DNA of 64,000 nucleotides from Novosphingobium hassiacum. GTDB lineage: Bacteria > Pseudomonadota > Alphaproteobacteria > Sphingomonadales > Sphingomonadaceae. Positions within the stretch are counted from its first letter, which is position 1. Each line of letters begins with the position of its first letter. Below are positions 51,157-59,651 of the stretch, one piece after another. The stretch covers positions 1-64,000 of the forward strand of contig NZ_JACICY010000009.1 in NCBI RefSeq assembly GCF_014196055.1, given 5' to 3'. The position numbers and the translations under genes were made by a program. The notes beneath the pieces were generated by a model. That model did no database searches. It was given only the letters and a program-made list of their open reading frames with translations, and was not told where the DNA came from.

Positions 51157-51795
51157 TCAATCCAGCTTCACCGCGCCCGGATGGCCGCGAAAGACGGGCC
51201 ATGCGCTGGCAAGTACCGAGAGAGCAGAACGCAGGAAGATCGCGGCGATGATCGCGGCGATGGCAATGTCGGGCCAGAACGAACCCGACCAGGCAACCAC
51301 CGCGCCTGCCACGAGCACGCCGATGTTCGATGCGACGTCGTTGCGCGAGCACTCGAAGGTCGAGCTCATGTTCACGTTCAGCTTGCGGAAGCGCCAGAGC
51401 AGCGCAAGGCAGGCGCCATTCGCCAGCAGTGCGATTGCGCTGAAGGTCATCATGATCTGGCTCGATGGCGTGATGCCATTTCCAATCTTGAACGCGATCT
51501 CGACGATGATGCCGAGCCCGAAGGCAAGAATGATGGCACCCTTGGTCAGCGCAGCCCCTGCTTCCCAGCGTGGACCGCGGGAAAGCGCATAAAGGCTGAG
51601 CGCATAGACGAACGCATCGCCCAGCATATCGACCGAGTCTGCCATCAATGCGCTCGACTGGCCAATGACGCCCGCCGTGAATTCGGCCACGAACATCGCG
51701 ATGTTGATCACCATGACAATGACCAGCACGCGGCGCTGGTCGCCCTGCGCCAGCAGGTTCAAGGTCTCGCTCTTCTTAGCGCAGCAGTCGTCCAC
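51157..51795 (-). CDS. Cation diffusion facilitator (CDF)
   Basis: A 212-residue Zn/Co/Cd exporter. It begins with a Cys pair (MDDCCAKKSE), then six helices; HxxxD-type sites are replaced by SSALMADSVDMLGDAFVYAL (TM2) and NDVASNIGVLVAGAVVAW (TM5). The C-terminal cytoplasmic domain is lacking, as in the short CDFs that pair with MerR regulators. GTG start at 51795. The divergent MerR operator lies 46 bp upstream. It is the first gene of an eight-gene leftward operon. Confidence 0.88.
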   Translation of the reverse strand: MDDCCAKKSETLNLLAQGDQRRVLVIVMVINIAMFVAEFTAGVIGQSSALMADSVDMLGDAFVYALSLYALSRGPRWEAGAALTKGAIILAFGLGIIVEIAFKIGNGITPSSQIMMTFSAIALLANGACLALLWRFRKLNVNMSSTFECSRNDVASNIGVLVAGAVVAWSGSFWPDIAIAAIIAAIFLRSALSVLASAWPVFRGHPGAVKLD

Positions 51796-51840
51796 GGGCT
51801 TCCCTCGAATCCTCGACTCGGTGTGTGGACTGCCTTATGC

Positions 51841-51861
51841 ACCCTGTAGCAACTACAGGGT
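51841..51861. promoter_or_regulatory. CadR/PbrR-type MerR operator
   Basis: ACCCTGTAG (51841-51849) and CTACAGGGT (51853-51861) are perfect 9-bp inverted arms with a 3-nt spacer. On the minus strand TTGACC (-35) overlaps the right arm and CATAAG (-10) follows after a 19-nt spacer. The long spacer with a central dyad is the classic MerR-regulated promoter, here for the CDF/Czc operon. The MerR gene starts 7 bp further right. Confidence 0.85.
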
Positions 51862-51867
51862 CAAGCG

Positions 51868-52269
51868 ATGAAAATCGGGGAAATGGCGTCGGCGACCGCG
51901 ACCAATATCGAGACGGTTCGCTACTATGAAAAGATCGGACTGTTGCCGCCGCCGGCGCGCGACGCCGCCAACTATCGCAGCTTCGGCAACGACCATCTGG
52001 CGCGGTTATCGTTCATCCGGCGCGCGCGGGACCTTGGCTTCACGCTCGATCAGGTTCGCGAATTGCTCGACCTCGCCGACGACCGGGCGCGGTCCTGTGC
52101 AGCTGTCGACGCAATCGCGAGCGCGCATCTGGCGGAGATCGATCGCAAACTTGCCGATCTGCAGGCATTGCGCGGTGAACTCAGCCGCCTGATCGGCGAC
52201 TGCCGCCAGGGAACGGTGGCTGATTGCCTGATCATCGAGACGCTGGCGCCGGCAGGCATGGGGCAATGA
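51868..52269 (+). CDS. MerR-family metal regulator (CadR/PbrR/ZntR-like)
   Basis: A 133-residue activator-repressor. HTH start [20 protein letters not shown], second motif [16 protein letters not shown], dimer helix to about 110, and metal ligands likely Cys in [12 protein letters not shown] and Cys pair CRQGTVADC near the end. The Cx6C end fits Cd/Pb/Zn sensors rather than CueR (Cx7C with a short CPGD loop). Its start is only 7 bp from the operator, so its own transcription uses the same site. The ynfA start overlaps its stop. Confidence 0.9.
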   Translation: MKIGEMASATATNIETVRYYEKIGLLPPPARDAANYRSFGNDHLARLSFIRRARDLGFTLDQVRELLDLADDRARSCAAVDAIASAHLAEIDRKLADLQALRGELSRLIGDCRQGTVADCLIIETLAPAGMGQ

Positions 52270-52598
52270 AGACAGCCATTGTCTACGTCCTGGCCGCCCT
52301 TGCCGAAATCGCCGGGTGCTTCAGCTTCTGGGCATGGCTGCGGTTAGGCAGGTCGCCGTACTGGGTTGTGCCCGGAATGGTTTCGCTGGCTGTCTTTGCC
52401 TGGTTGCTCACCCGAGTCGACAGCGACGCCGCGGGCCGTGCCTATGCCGCTTATGGCGCCGTCTACATCTGCGCGTCGCTTGGCTGGCTGTGGGCGGTCG
52501 AAAGCACACGGCCCGACCGTTGGGATCTCGGCGGGGCGGCGGTCTGTCTTGTGGGCGCCGGCATCATCTTGCTGGGACCGCGCAGCCTCGCCGCTTGA
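52266..52598 (+). CDS. ynfA: YnfA family membrane protein
   Basis: A 110-residue protein with four helices and the YnfA motifs: [39 protein letters not shown], then [19 protein letters not shown]. YnfA belongs to the DMT/SMR group of small multidrug exporters. ATGA overlap with merR implies co-regulation with the metal operon. YnfA genes often travel with Cd/Zn MerR genes; a metal role is inference. Confidence 0.92.
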   Translation: MKTAIVYVLAALAEIAGCFSFWAWLRLGRSPYWVVPGMVSLAVFAWLLTRVDSDAAGRAYAAYGAVYICASLGWLWAVESTRPDRWDLGGAAVCLVGAGIILLGPRSLAA

Positions 52599-52607
52599 TG
52601 CAGTTAC

Positions 52608-53696
52608 TCAATCCGGATGGCCGTGCCGGTGATGCAGGTCGGGAAAATGGGCATGACGGTGGACCATTGGTGTGAGCCGGTGCCAATGGCTGTGCGGTTC
52701 ACTTGGCGAGATGCCGGGCGGATGTTCATGCTGATGATGGCTGTCATGGACATGGCGGTGTTCGTGCTCGAGTGCTTCGTGCTCGTGGTCATGGCTGTGA
52801 GATTCAGTCAGATGCAGCCACAGCCCAATTGCCATCAGAATGCCGGCGATGATGAGAGGCGTGGTGACGGGCTCCCCGAACATCACCACCGCCAGCACAG
52901 CGCCAATGAACGGAGCGGTCGAGAAATAGGCACCTGACCGGGCCGTGCCGAGATGCCGCAAGGCGAGCACGAACATCACGAGGCTGACGCCGTAGCCCAA
53001 GAAGCCGATCAGCGCTGCGCCCGCAACGACTGGTAGCGCCGGAAGCGATGCGCCAAGCGCTAATGCCAGCACAAGATTGACGGTTCCTGCGGCGAGCCCC
53101 TTTAGCATCGCTATCTGTACGGGATCGGCACTGCTGAGTTTTCGGGTGAGATTGTTGTCGATGCCCCAGGCCAGGCAGGCCCCGGCAATCGCCAGCATGC
53201 CCAGGCCGCCGCCCTCGGGGCCGCCCCGCCAGGACAGCAACACAGCGCCGCACAGTATGGTCGCCGCCCCAATCAAAAGGCGGCGATCGACGTTCTCTCG
53301 AAACACCAACCAGGCGATCGCAAGTGTCGCAAGACCTTCCAGGTTAAGCAAGAGCGACGCCGTGGACGCGGGCGTGGTTGCCAGTCCCGCCATGAACAGG
53401 ACCGGTGCAATGGCACCCCCGCACAGGATGACGAGTGCCACCCAAGGCAAGTCGGCGCGGACAAGCGGGGCCTCGGCCTCGGCGTGCCCGGCCAGTCGGC
53501 GAACGCCATGGACAAGTGCCAAGCCAAAGCCGGAACCGAGATAAAGCAGACCCGCAAGCAGCCATGGATTTACCCCATTGCCCAGCACCAGCTTGGCCAG
53601 AGGTGTGCTGGCGCCAAACAGGATGGCTGACAGGAGCGCCAGCAACACGCCCGGCGCGGGCAATTTCAGCGATCGACCTTCAAGTTGTTCAGGCAT
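52608..53696 (-). CDS. EamA/DMT exporter with His-rich C-terminal tail
   Basis: A 362-residue inner-membrane transporter with ten helices in two EamA repeats (LLALLSAILFGASTPLAKLV; ACLAWGIDNNLTRKLSS). The last 65 residues are cytoplasmic and extremely His-rich, with 22 His (SHSHDHEHEALEHEHRHVHD and then HHRHGH). Ordinary DMT drug or metabolite exporters lack such a tail; His tails are typical of Ni/Co/Zn transporters. ATG 53696 fits the first helix. It stands next to the rcnA-nreA operon. Confidence 0.85.
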   Translation of the reverse strand: MPEQLEGRSLKLPAPGVLLALLSAILFGASTPLAKLVLGNGVNPWLLAGLLYLGSGFGLALVHGVRRLAGHAEAEAPLVRADLPWVALVILCGGAIAPVLFMAGLATTPASTASLLLNLEGLATLAIAWLVFRENVDRRLLIGAATILCGAVLLSWRGGPEGGGLGMLAIAGACLAWGIDNNLTRKLSSADPVQIAMLKGLAAGTVNLVLALALGASLPALPVVAGAALIGFLGYGVSLVMFVLALRHLGTARSGAYFSTAPFIGAVLAVVMFGEPVTTPLIIAGILMAIGLWLHLTESHSHDHEHEALEHEHRHVHDSHHQHEHPPGISPSEPHSHWHRLTPMVHRHAHFPDLHHRHGHPD

Positions 53697-53862
53697 AGCC
53701 CAGTCGACCTCCAAAAGCCGTATTGCGCTGCGCGTCCGAGCGCGTTGATCAGATCTGTAACACCGTTCTCACCGGCGATGCTTCATCACAATTGCGTAGG
53801 GCGGTGTGACAACTGCTTGGGGTTACCTCGGGATGGTGAACCCAATGCGGCGATTCACTAAA

Positions 53863-54129
53863 TCAAAGGTATTTCGCCAAATCAGTCAGTCGGGATAATT
53901 GCTGGCGCGCTTCAACGGACAATGGGCCGACCACCTCCTCGAGATGATGCTCAATATGATCGGCTACCAGCAGGGATTTGGCCTTGTCGAGCGCATTTAC
54001 AACCGCCTGTAGTTGTTGGGCGGTCTCCAGTCCGTCACGGCCTTCCCCGATCATCGTAAGGATCTTCGCCAAATGACCTTGTGCCCGTTTGAGGCGGTTC
54101 AGCAGTTCCCGGTTGCAGGCGTGGCTCAT
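53863..54129 (-). CDS. nreA: CsoR/RcnR-family metal repressor (copy 2)
   Basis: An 88-residue DUF156 regulator, the intact partner of rcnA (14 bp downstream of its stop). It differs from copy 1 (25030-25296) at five residues (25, 28, 29 and two near the C-terminus). His3, Cys5, His58, His61 and His62 are kept; the usual alpha-2 Cys position is Gly33. It should sense Ni/Co and bind the G-tract operator upstream of rcnA. The symbol is by analogy with NreA. Confidence 0.85.
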   Translation of the reverse strand: MSHACNRELLNRLKRAQGHLAKILTMIGEGRDGLETAQQLQAVVNALDKAKSLLVADHIEHHLEEVVGPLSVEARQQLSRLTDLAKYL

Positions 54130-54337
54130 GGTTCGACTCCTATCACTTTATAGGCAAATGAAGCCATCCATTGATGCCAAGATAGAGCCCGATGACGAGG
54201 ATCACAGCGCCTGAAACATAGGGCGCTTTGCGGACAATTTCGCCAAACCCGCTGAACCGCTTTGAGACATGCTTCACGCTGAGCGCAGCGATTACCCCTG
54301 AGGTGACCATCGTTAGCGCGAGCCCGATACTGAAGCA
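54077..54337. repeat. Long direct repeat B (nreA 5' end plus rcnA 3' end)
   Basis: Second copy of the 261-bp repeat described at 25244-25504; same orientation, offset exactly 28,833 bp. Here it is part of the intact rcnA-nreA operon, so this is the parental arrangement. Confidence 0.9.
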
Positions 54338-55270
54338 CAGGACCAGAGCAGCCCCGAGGACAAATGCCTTTAGTTGCAGGCATAAAAGCAGGACCGTTAT
54401 CGCGCCGGGGCAGGGAATGAGGCCTCCGGTAAGTCCGAAGATCACGATCTGTGATGTCGTGACGGACTTGTCCGCAAAACGCCGTCTAATGTCGTTGGCG
54501 TGGGCCAGTTCATGCGCATCCTGATAACCGCCCGCAGCCAGGTCGAGCCCGCGCAACTCCTCGTGGATATGATCATGCCCCTGCTCGTGTTCGACGAATG
54601 CTACGTCGTAGCTGTGGGCGTGGCCGTCATGCGATAGGCCAAGACGCGCAATGAATTCATGCGGTTCTGGAATTTCCTCGGCGGATTCCAGGAAGCCATC
54701 GCGCTGCGCAAAACTAAAGACCTGCCGCGAACCGTCTGTCCGCTCGGTTTCGAGTGAGAGATCGGCAGCGAGCCAAGCATGACCCCTTTGGGCCGTGATA
54801 CGAAAACGTGGAGGGACGTCTTCTTTAGAGACCTGAAGTTCAAGGACTCCGTGACCGGTTTGTATCAGCGAGGGTCTGCCATGATTGCTAGCATCATGAG
54901 AGTGATCATGGGTTGCCGCAAGGCCCTGTTCCCGCCTGGTCCGCCAAAGCATCCATGCGCCCATGCCGATAATAATGACCGCCGAGGCGACCTGGAGGTA
55001 TGGTTCAATCGTCTCCGGCGCGAGGCCTCGCCACAGATAGAGTCCGCCAAGAGCAATCACCCAGACGATCGCGGTGTGTGAGAGCGTCGCGCAGAGGCCG
55101 AGCAGTACAGCCTGTTTGACCGTTCCTCGCACCGCGATGATGAAAGCGGCCATCATGGTTTTCGAGTGGCCGGGTTCCAGCCCATGCAGGGCGCCAAGCA
55201 GGATCGCGGTCGGAACGAATAACCAGGCGTGTGTCGCTCCTTGCTGGAGCAGCTCTGTGAAAGATGTCAT
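54143..55270 (-). CDS. rcnA: Nickel/cobalt exporter RcnA
   Basis: A 375-residue NicO-family membrane exporter. Motifs: LGALHGLEPGHSKTMMAAFI, LCATLSHTAIVWVIALGGLY and GLTGGLIPCPGAITVLLLCL. A long cytoplasmic insert between helices 3 and 4 has scattered His (HDHSHDASNHG, HDGHAHSYDV, EHEQGHDHIHEE). It drives Ni and Co out of the cytoplasm. A TATCCCC/GGGGATA operator precedes it. Its last 65 codons are duplicated at 25310-25504. Confidence 0.95.
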   Translation of the reverse strand: MTSFTELLQQGATHAWLFVPTAILLGALHGLEPGHSKTMMAAFIIAVRGTVKQAVLLGLCATLSHTAIVWVIALGGLYLWRGLAPETIEPYLQVASAVIIIGMGAWMLWRTRREQGLAATHDHSHDASNHGRPSLIQTGHGVLELQVSKEDVPPRFRITAQRGHAWLAADLSLETERTDGSRQVFSFAQRDGFLESAEEIPEPHEFIARLGLSHDGHAHSYDVAFVEHEQGHDHIHEELRGLDLAAGGYQDAHELAHANDIRRRFADKSVTTSQIVIFGLTGGLIPCPGAITVLLLCLQLKAFVLGAALVLCFSIGLALTMVTSGVIAALSVKHVSKRFSGFGEIVRKAPYVSGAVILVIGLYLGINGWLHLPIK

Positions 55271-55280
55271 CAGGGTAACC

Positions 55281-55299
55281 TATCCCCCTGGTGGGGATA
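55281..55299. promoter_or_regulatory. G-tract inverted repeat, RcnR/CsoR-type operator
   Basis: TATCCCC (55281-55287) and GGGGATA (55293-55299) are perfect 7-bp inverted arms with a 5-nt CTGGT spacer, 11 bp upstream of the rcnA start. DUF156 repressors bind G-tracts flanked by AT-rich inverted repeats, so this is a strong candidate for the NreA site. No copy remains next to the orphan nreA at 25030. Confidence 0.78.
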
Positions 55300-55403
55300 T
55301 TTCCACCTCTAACTGAGGGTCAAGCTGGGTAGAGCGGTTTGTTCACTTGCCATGAGTTCGTGCAGGCGCATCGAGGTTCGGCTGTGCCGCGGTCTCGCCT
55401 GCG

Positions 55404-56615
55404 CTATGCTCGTAGCGCGCGATTCGCATTAGCCAGCCCCAGCATCACTATGGTCGCCCCTGCAAACGCGGCACTAGTGATGAAGGTGATACTCGGACCG
55501 AAGGAGGTCCACAATGTTCCGGCGACCACGTTGGCCAGCAACATGGCGATCCCCGACACAAGATTGAATATTCCGAAGGCGGATCCACGCAAGTGCGGAG
55601 GCGACTTGTCGGTAACCAGCTTGGCCATCAGGCCCTGGGTCATAGCCATGTGAGCACCCCACAGAGCGATCCCTGCAAATGCAATGGCTAAATCCGACGT
55701 CATCGCAAGCAGGAGATCGGCAGCCATGAGCGGCAAGAGTCCAATGATCAGGAGATGGCGAGACGAAAATCGGTCCGAAAGGACGCCGGCAGGATAGGCA
55801 CCCAGCGAATAGACGAGGTTCATAACCACTAGCACCATCGGCGCCAGCATGATCGGAAGGCCTTCCGAATTGGTTTTTAATATAAGAAAGGCTTCGCTGA
55901 AGCGCGCCATCGTGAACAGCGCGCCCATCGCCACGACGCCCCAGAATCGAGACGAAAACTGCGCCAGATCGCCGAATCGAACCGGCGGGGGTGCCTCCAC
56001 CGCGCCTTCGGGTAGCCTGCGGTCCTCGATGCCGCCTAGGACCAGCAGCACGGCAACGATACCAGGGATTATCGCGAACCAAAACACCTTGCGGATGTCA
56101 TCCAGGAAGAGTGCCATAAGGCCGATCGCAACCAAAGGTCCGACAAAGGCACCGATCGTGTCAAGCGACTGTCGCAGGCCAAAAGCGCGTCCGCGGATGG
56201 CAGTCGGCGTCACATCGGCGACCAGCGCGTCTCGCGGCGCGCCGCGCAGTCCCTTGCCGATGCGGTCGGCAAACCGAGCTGCCAGGACGAGCCCACTGCT
56301 CCCCGCCACGGCGAAGAGCGGCTTCGACAAGGCACCAAGGCCATACCCCAAGAGAATGAGTGGTTTCCGCTTGCCAATTCGGTCCGAGATGTACCCCGAA
56401 AAAACCTTCGTTATGGACGCGGCTGCCTCGGCAACGCCGTCGATCAGCCCGACCATTGCAACCGATGCGCCGAGGGTGCCGGTGAGAAACAATGGCAGCA
56501 ATGCGTGAACAATCTCAGACGAGATGTCCATGAACATGCTGACAAAGCCGAGCATCCAAACCGTTCTGGGAATCCGAACGGCGTCATTTGTGGATGTTCG
56601 CTCTATCTCAAACAT
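55404..56615 (-). CDS. MFS exporter, NreB-like
   Basis: A 403-residue twelve-helix transporter. Its start LGFVSMFMDISSEIVHALLP and VGLIDGVAEAAASITKVFSG followed by DRIGKRKPLILLGYGLGALS match the group that includes the nickel exporter NreB. The His-rich C-terminus of NreB is missing (ends NANRALRA). Its neighbour rcnA-nreA makes Ni/Co export a sensible guess. ATG 56615 is favoured to an upstream start. Confidence 0.8.
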   Translation of the reverse strand: MFEIERTSTNDAVRIPRTVWMLGFVSMFMDISSEIVHALLPLFLTGTLGASVAMVGLIDGVAEAAASITKVFSGYISDRIGKRKPLILLGYGLGALSKPLFAVAGSSGLVLAARFADRIGKGLRGAPRDALVADVTPTAIRGRAFGLRQSLDTIGAFVGPLVAIGLMALFLDDIRKVFWFAIIPGIVAVLLVLGGIEDRRLPEGAVEAPPPVRFGDLAQFSSRFWGVVAMGALFTMARFSEAFLILKTNSEGLPIMLAPMVLVVMNLVYSLGAYPAGVLSDRFSSRHLLIIGLLPLMAADLLLAMTSDLAIAFAGIALWGAHMAMTQGLMAKLVTDKSPPHLRGSAFGIFNLVSGIAMLLANVVAGTLWTSFGPSITFITSAAFAGATIVMLGLANANRALRA

Positions 56616-56728
56616 TGCGCATTCGCCGATGAATGGCAGCCGGACCACAGTATAGTCGAAGCTAAATTTTTCATGGGCACTTCATTGCGATGGCTTTCGC
56701 GCTTGGATAATGGGCCTTTGAAAATAGC

Positions 56729-57112
56729 CTATGGCGAGCCAGTTACACTGGTCACTCTTATTGACGTAATGGAGGACACACTTGGAGTCTCAAGAAATGC
56801 CTTGAAATAGGCAAGCCTAAACCGGCGGGACATGAACTCACCCCAAGGCGCGTCGGCTTTCACTAAAACTTCGCCTTGAGCGCCCAAGCCTTCGATATGG
56901 AGGTGACCAGCGACTGAACCGGCATACCCGTTGGTCCTTCTGATATCTCCACTAACGAGGATGCCGTTCTGTTTGAACTTTGCCGTCGCTCGTACAATCA
57001 TAATCTGTTGATCGGACGCAAGCGCGATAGGTCCGCGAAATGCCATTTTCGAAGCACAACCCGCGAGGAACAAGGCTGCGCAGCCAATCAGGACTATTCG
57101 CCGGTTCTGCAT
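56729..57112 (-). CDS. Small lipoprotein, paralogue of the one at 41529
   Basis: A 127-residue lipoprotein with lipobox LFLAGCAS. Mature strands: VSGDIRRTNGYAGSVAGHLH, then IEGLGAQGEVLVKADAPWG. It shares the GHxHIE(G/A)LGxxGxVLxxADA block and length with the lipoprotein at the end of the Czc operon. It is 113 bp from the NreB-like gene start and has its own start region. Two such paralogues next to two nickel/zinc blocks suggest a common envelope role. Unknown function. Confidence 0.68.
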   Translation of the reverse strand: MQNRRIVLIGCAALFLAGCASKMAFRGPIALASDQQIMIVRATAKFKQNGILVSGDIRRTNGYAGSVAGHLHIEGLGAQGEVLVKADAPWGEFMSRRFRLAYFKAFLETPSVSSITSIRVTSVTGSP

Positions 57113-57164
57113 ACTCTGAGATCCTCATCGGCTAATGGTACACCCATCTCACAGACTTTCCGAT

Positions 57165-58613
57165 TCAGCGCGGGCCCGTTAGTGGTCGGCAATATGATCG
57201 CCGCTTCGCAAGTGTGCAATGTCGGAGCTGGCTGCCGTCGACTGCATAAACATCAGCGGTCCACCTTGTTCTGCCACTTCGTTCGAGCGTCATGTACCCG
57301 AACACGTCAGTGATCGCATCAAACCGCCGGATCGGTGCGCTGGGTGCCGGACTAACCTTGGCGGGAAGCGCCTTCGGAATTGGCACGATATCCTCTTGTG
57401 TTCCGGAGAATCCAGCCACGAATTGACTGGGCTGCCAGCCACCAAAGTCGACCTGCTCCCACAGGTGAATATGCCCAGCCAGCAGAGCATCGACTCCTCG
57501 CGGCAAAATCGCCGGGTCCATATCGGCGAAAACCGTTTGCAAGGCTGGATTGCCTGCGTCGAATCCCGTGGCGCTAGCGCCTTCCTTCGCCGCAACACCA
57601 AATACGGGATAATGATCTAACGCGAACGTAAATTTGGCGCGCCTGGCGAACCCGGCAAGCGCACGCCATGTACTGTGATATTCTTTGATCCGGGGATCGC
57701 CAGGCGCGATGATGCTCGTGCCAGCGTGTGAGAGATCCATCACCACGACTTGCGCCGCGCGCCCTAGTGGAATGGCATAGGCCGGGCTGAAGTCGCCCCG
57801 CACGTCGTTGGCCGCATCGTTGCAATCGCGACCGTGCTGAAGCGGGCGCGGATCGAGCAGTCGCCACCAGCCTTGACCAGCACGAACGCAATTCTCGTGG
57901 TTGCCGCGCGCCACAATCAAGGGCGCAGCTGCGAGGAGACTTCTGCCTGGCGCGAAGAAGTCCGCATTCCATGCGTCCCAGCCATATCCCCACGGCGAGC
58001 CGGAGCAGCCCGTGCGGCCTTCGGGACACGGGTTCTCCCGATAGAGATAGTCGCCTACATGGATTACGACATCAGGTTTCCAGGTCGCCGCCCGCGCGGC
58101 GATGCGGGCGAAGGGATAGGCGACAGGATCATTGCAGGCCTGCCAGGCATTATCCTTTGCCTTGAGCCGGCAACCGGTGTCGCCAATCACCACGATCCGC
58201 CGGATTTCGCGGCGCGGCAGCGGCAGCGCCCGGCCACCGATGGTCGCGTGCCGCGTGCCGCGTGGAATGGCCAGTTCGCAGACACGGACCGGGAAGTCCG
58301 ATGGCTTCGACAGGTCGGGAGCGGAGGCGGTCGCTCGCAACGGCAAGAGCGCCGGCCTTGCCCGCAGCCGCATGGCCAGGACCGAAGCATCCGCTATCAG
58401 TTGCGGGCATTCTCGGGCACTTGTGATCGTGCGCGCGATCGGGGCCCCCCCCTCGCCGAGCACGACAAAAGTCGCATCGGGACCGGGGGCATCCGCCGGT
58501 AGTGGAGCAGCCTTCGCCATGGGAGCGAAGAGCAAAGTTGCAGTTGCGGCCCAGAGTATCAGGCCGAATCTGGGACTCCCGGGATTTGCTCCGCTAGTCT
58601 TCCGGTCGATCAT
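57165..58613 (-). CDS. Secreted metallophosphoesterase
   Basis: A 482-residue periplasmic phosphoesterase of the calcineurin/purple-acid type. Signal ILWAATATLLFAPMAKAA; metal motifs in order RRIVVIGDTGCRLKAKDNAW, VIHVGDYLYREN, PLIVARGNHENC and DALLAGHIHLWEQV. The Cys residues around (CPEGRTGCSG; CNDAAND) likely form disulfides. It follows the beta-propeller gene by 6 bp. With a TonB receptor it may release phosphate from an organic source; the substrate is not known. Confidence 0.85.
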   Translation of the reverse strand: MIDRKTSGANPGSPRFGLILWAATATLLFAPMAKAAPLPADAPGPDATFVVLGEGGAPIARTITSARECPQLIADASVLAMRLRARPALLPLRATASAPDLSKPSDFPVRVCELAIPRGTRHATIGGRALPLPRREIRRIVVIGDTGCRLKAKDNAWQACNDPVAYPFARIAARAATWKPDVVIHVGDYLYRENPCPEGRTGCSGSPWGYGWDAWNADFFAPGRSLLAAAPLIVARGNHENCVRAGQGWWRLLDPRPLQHGRDCNDAANDVRGDFSPAYAIPLGRAAQVVVMDLSHAGTSIIAPGDPRIKEYHSTWRALAGFARRAKFTFALDHYPVFGVAAKEGASATGFDAGNPALQTVFADMDPAILPRGVDALLAGHIHLWEQVDFGGWQPSQFVAGFSGTQEDIVPIPKALPAKVSPAPSAPIRRFDAITDVFGYMTLERSGRTRWTADVYAVDGSQLRHCTLAKRRSYCRPLTGPR

Positions 58614-58619
58614 CGTTCT

Positions 58620-59639
58620 TCAATTCGATCGCGGCGAAAGCACCACAAGGTGAAATGACCCCGCGATCATCTCGGGGCGTTTGCCGCTCTGAGCCGGCTG
58701 AAACCGCGCAGCCGGCAGGTACAAGCGTCCGCTGGCCGGATCGAAAGCCGCTGTCCGCGCACTCGCTTGCGTCTGCACGGTGCTGACCACACTTGCGCCG
58801 CGATGGCCAAGCGTGATCACCGCGAGGGAGCCGCTCTTGCCGCAGGGCACCAGGAACCGGCGCCTTGCGTCATCCCAGATGGCCGTATCCGGACCGAGCC
58901 CGATGGGCAGCAACCGCACTACCTTGCGGCTGCGCAGATCGACCAGCGCAGCCTTGCCATTGCCGCAGGCACTGAGGGCCAGACCAAACTGGGGAGCGTA
59001 GGCCAGTCCGGTCGGCTCCTTGCAGCCCGGCATTGCAATCGTGCCGGTCATCTTGCCGGCTGAAAGATCGACGATTTCGATCTCGCCCAGACCTTCGTCG
59101 TTGACCGCGAGCATGTTATTGCCAAACAGCACCGGCACTTCGAGCCCCGGCTTTGCTGCGATACGTGCCGTTTCCGTCAGCCGGTCGAGATCGACGACGG
59201 AAATCGCGCCGCTATCTGCGCCCATCACGTAAGCGGTATGGCCATCGGGGCTGAGCACCGTCGCATCGGGGTCGCCTGCGACCGGAATGCTCGCGATCTG
59301 GGTTCCCGAAACGCTATCAATGAGCCGTACGGTGTTGTCATGGCCGCTGCTGACCAGCACACGGTCACCGCCGGGGATCGCGAGCGCAGCATGCGCGCCT
59401 TCAATCTCGCCGATCGAACGAACATTGTGAGAGACGGGATCGACGAGAAGCACGTCCTTGCCATGGGCAACGAGGACCCGGTCATGCGCCGCGTCCCAGC
59501 TGGCAAAATCCCATCGTCCGTCAGGACCTGGAATGTCCGGCAAGCGCGACAAGAGCGGGGCAGAAGGATTGGCTGCGAAGGACGCACTCGAGAATAAGGC
59601 GGCGGCACACAAGGCCAAAAGCGAACGACGCATGTTCAT
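58620..59639 (-). CDS. YncE-type beta-propeller protein
   Basis: A 339-residue secreted seven-bladed propeller. Signal RRSLLALCAAALFSSASFAA; blade repeats such as PGGDRVLVSSGHDNTVRLID, SPDGHTAYVMGADSGAISVV and PQFGLALSACGNGKAALVDL. YncE proteins bind DNA or act as scaffolds in metal uptake; the exact role is unclear. It is 12 bp downstream of the TonB receptor stop. Conserved Cys (MPGCKEP, LSACGN, LVPCGK) may form disulfides. Confidence 0.83.
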   Translation of the reverse strand: MNMRRSLLALCAAALFSSASFAANPSAPLLSRLPDIPGPDGRWDFASWDAAHDRVLVAHGKDVLLVDPVSHNVRSIGEIEGAHAALAIPGGDRVLVSSGHDNTVRLIDSVSGTQIASIPVAGDPDATVLSPDGHTAYVMGADSGAISVVDLDRLTETARIAAKPGLEVPVLFGNNMLAVNDEGLGEIEIVDLSAGKMTGTIAMPGCKEPTGLAYAPQFGLALSACGNGKAALVDLRSRKVVRLLPIGLGPDTAIWDDARRRFLVPCGKSGSLAVITLGHRGASVVSTVQTQASARTAAFDPASGRLYLPAARFQPAQSGKRPEMIAGSFHLVVLSPRSN

Positions 59640-59651
59640 GGTAACCTTTTC

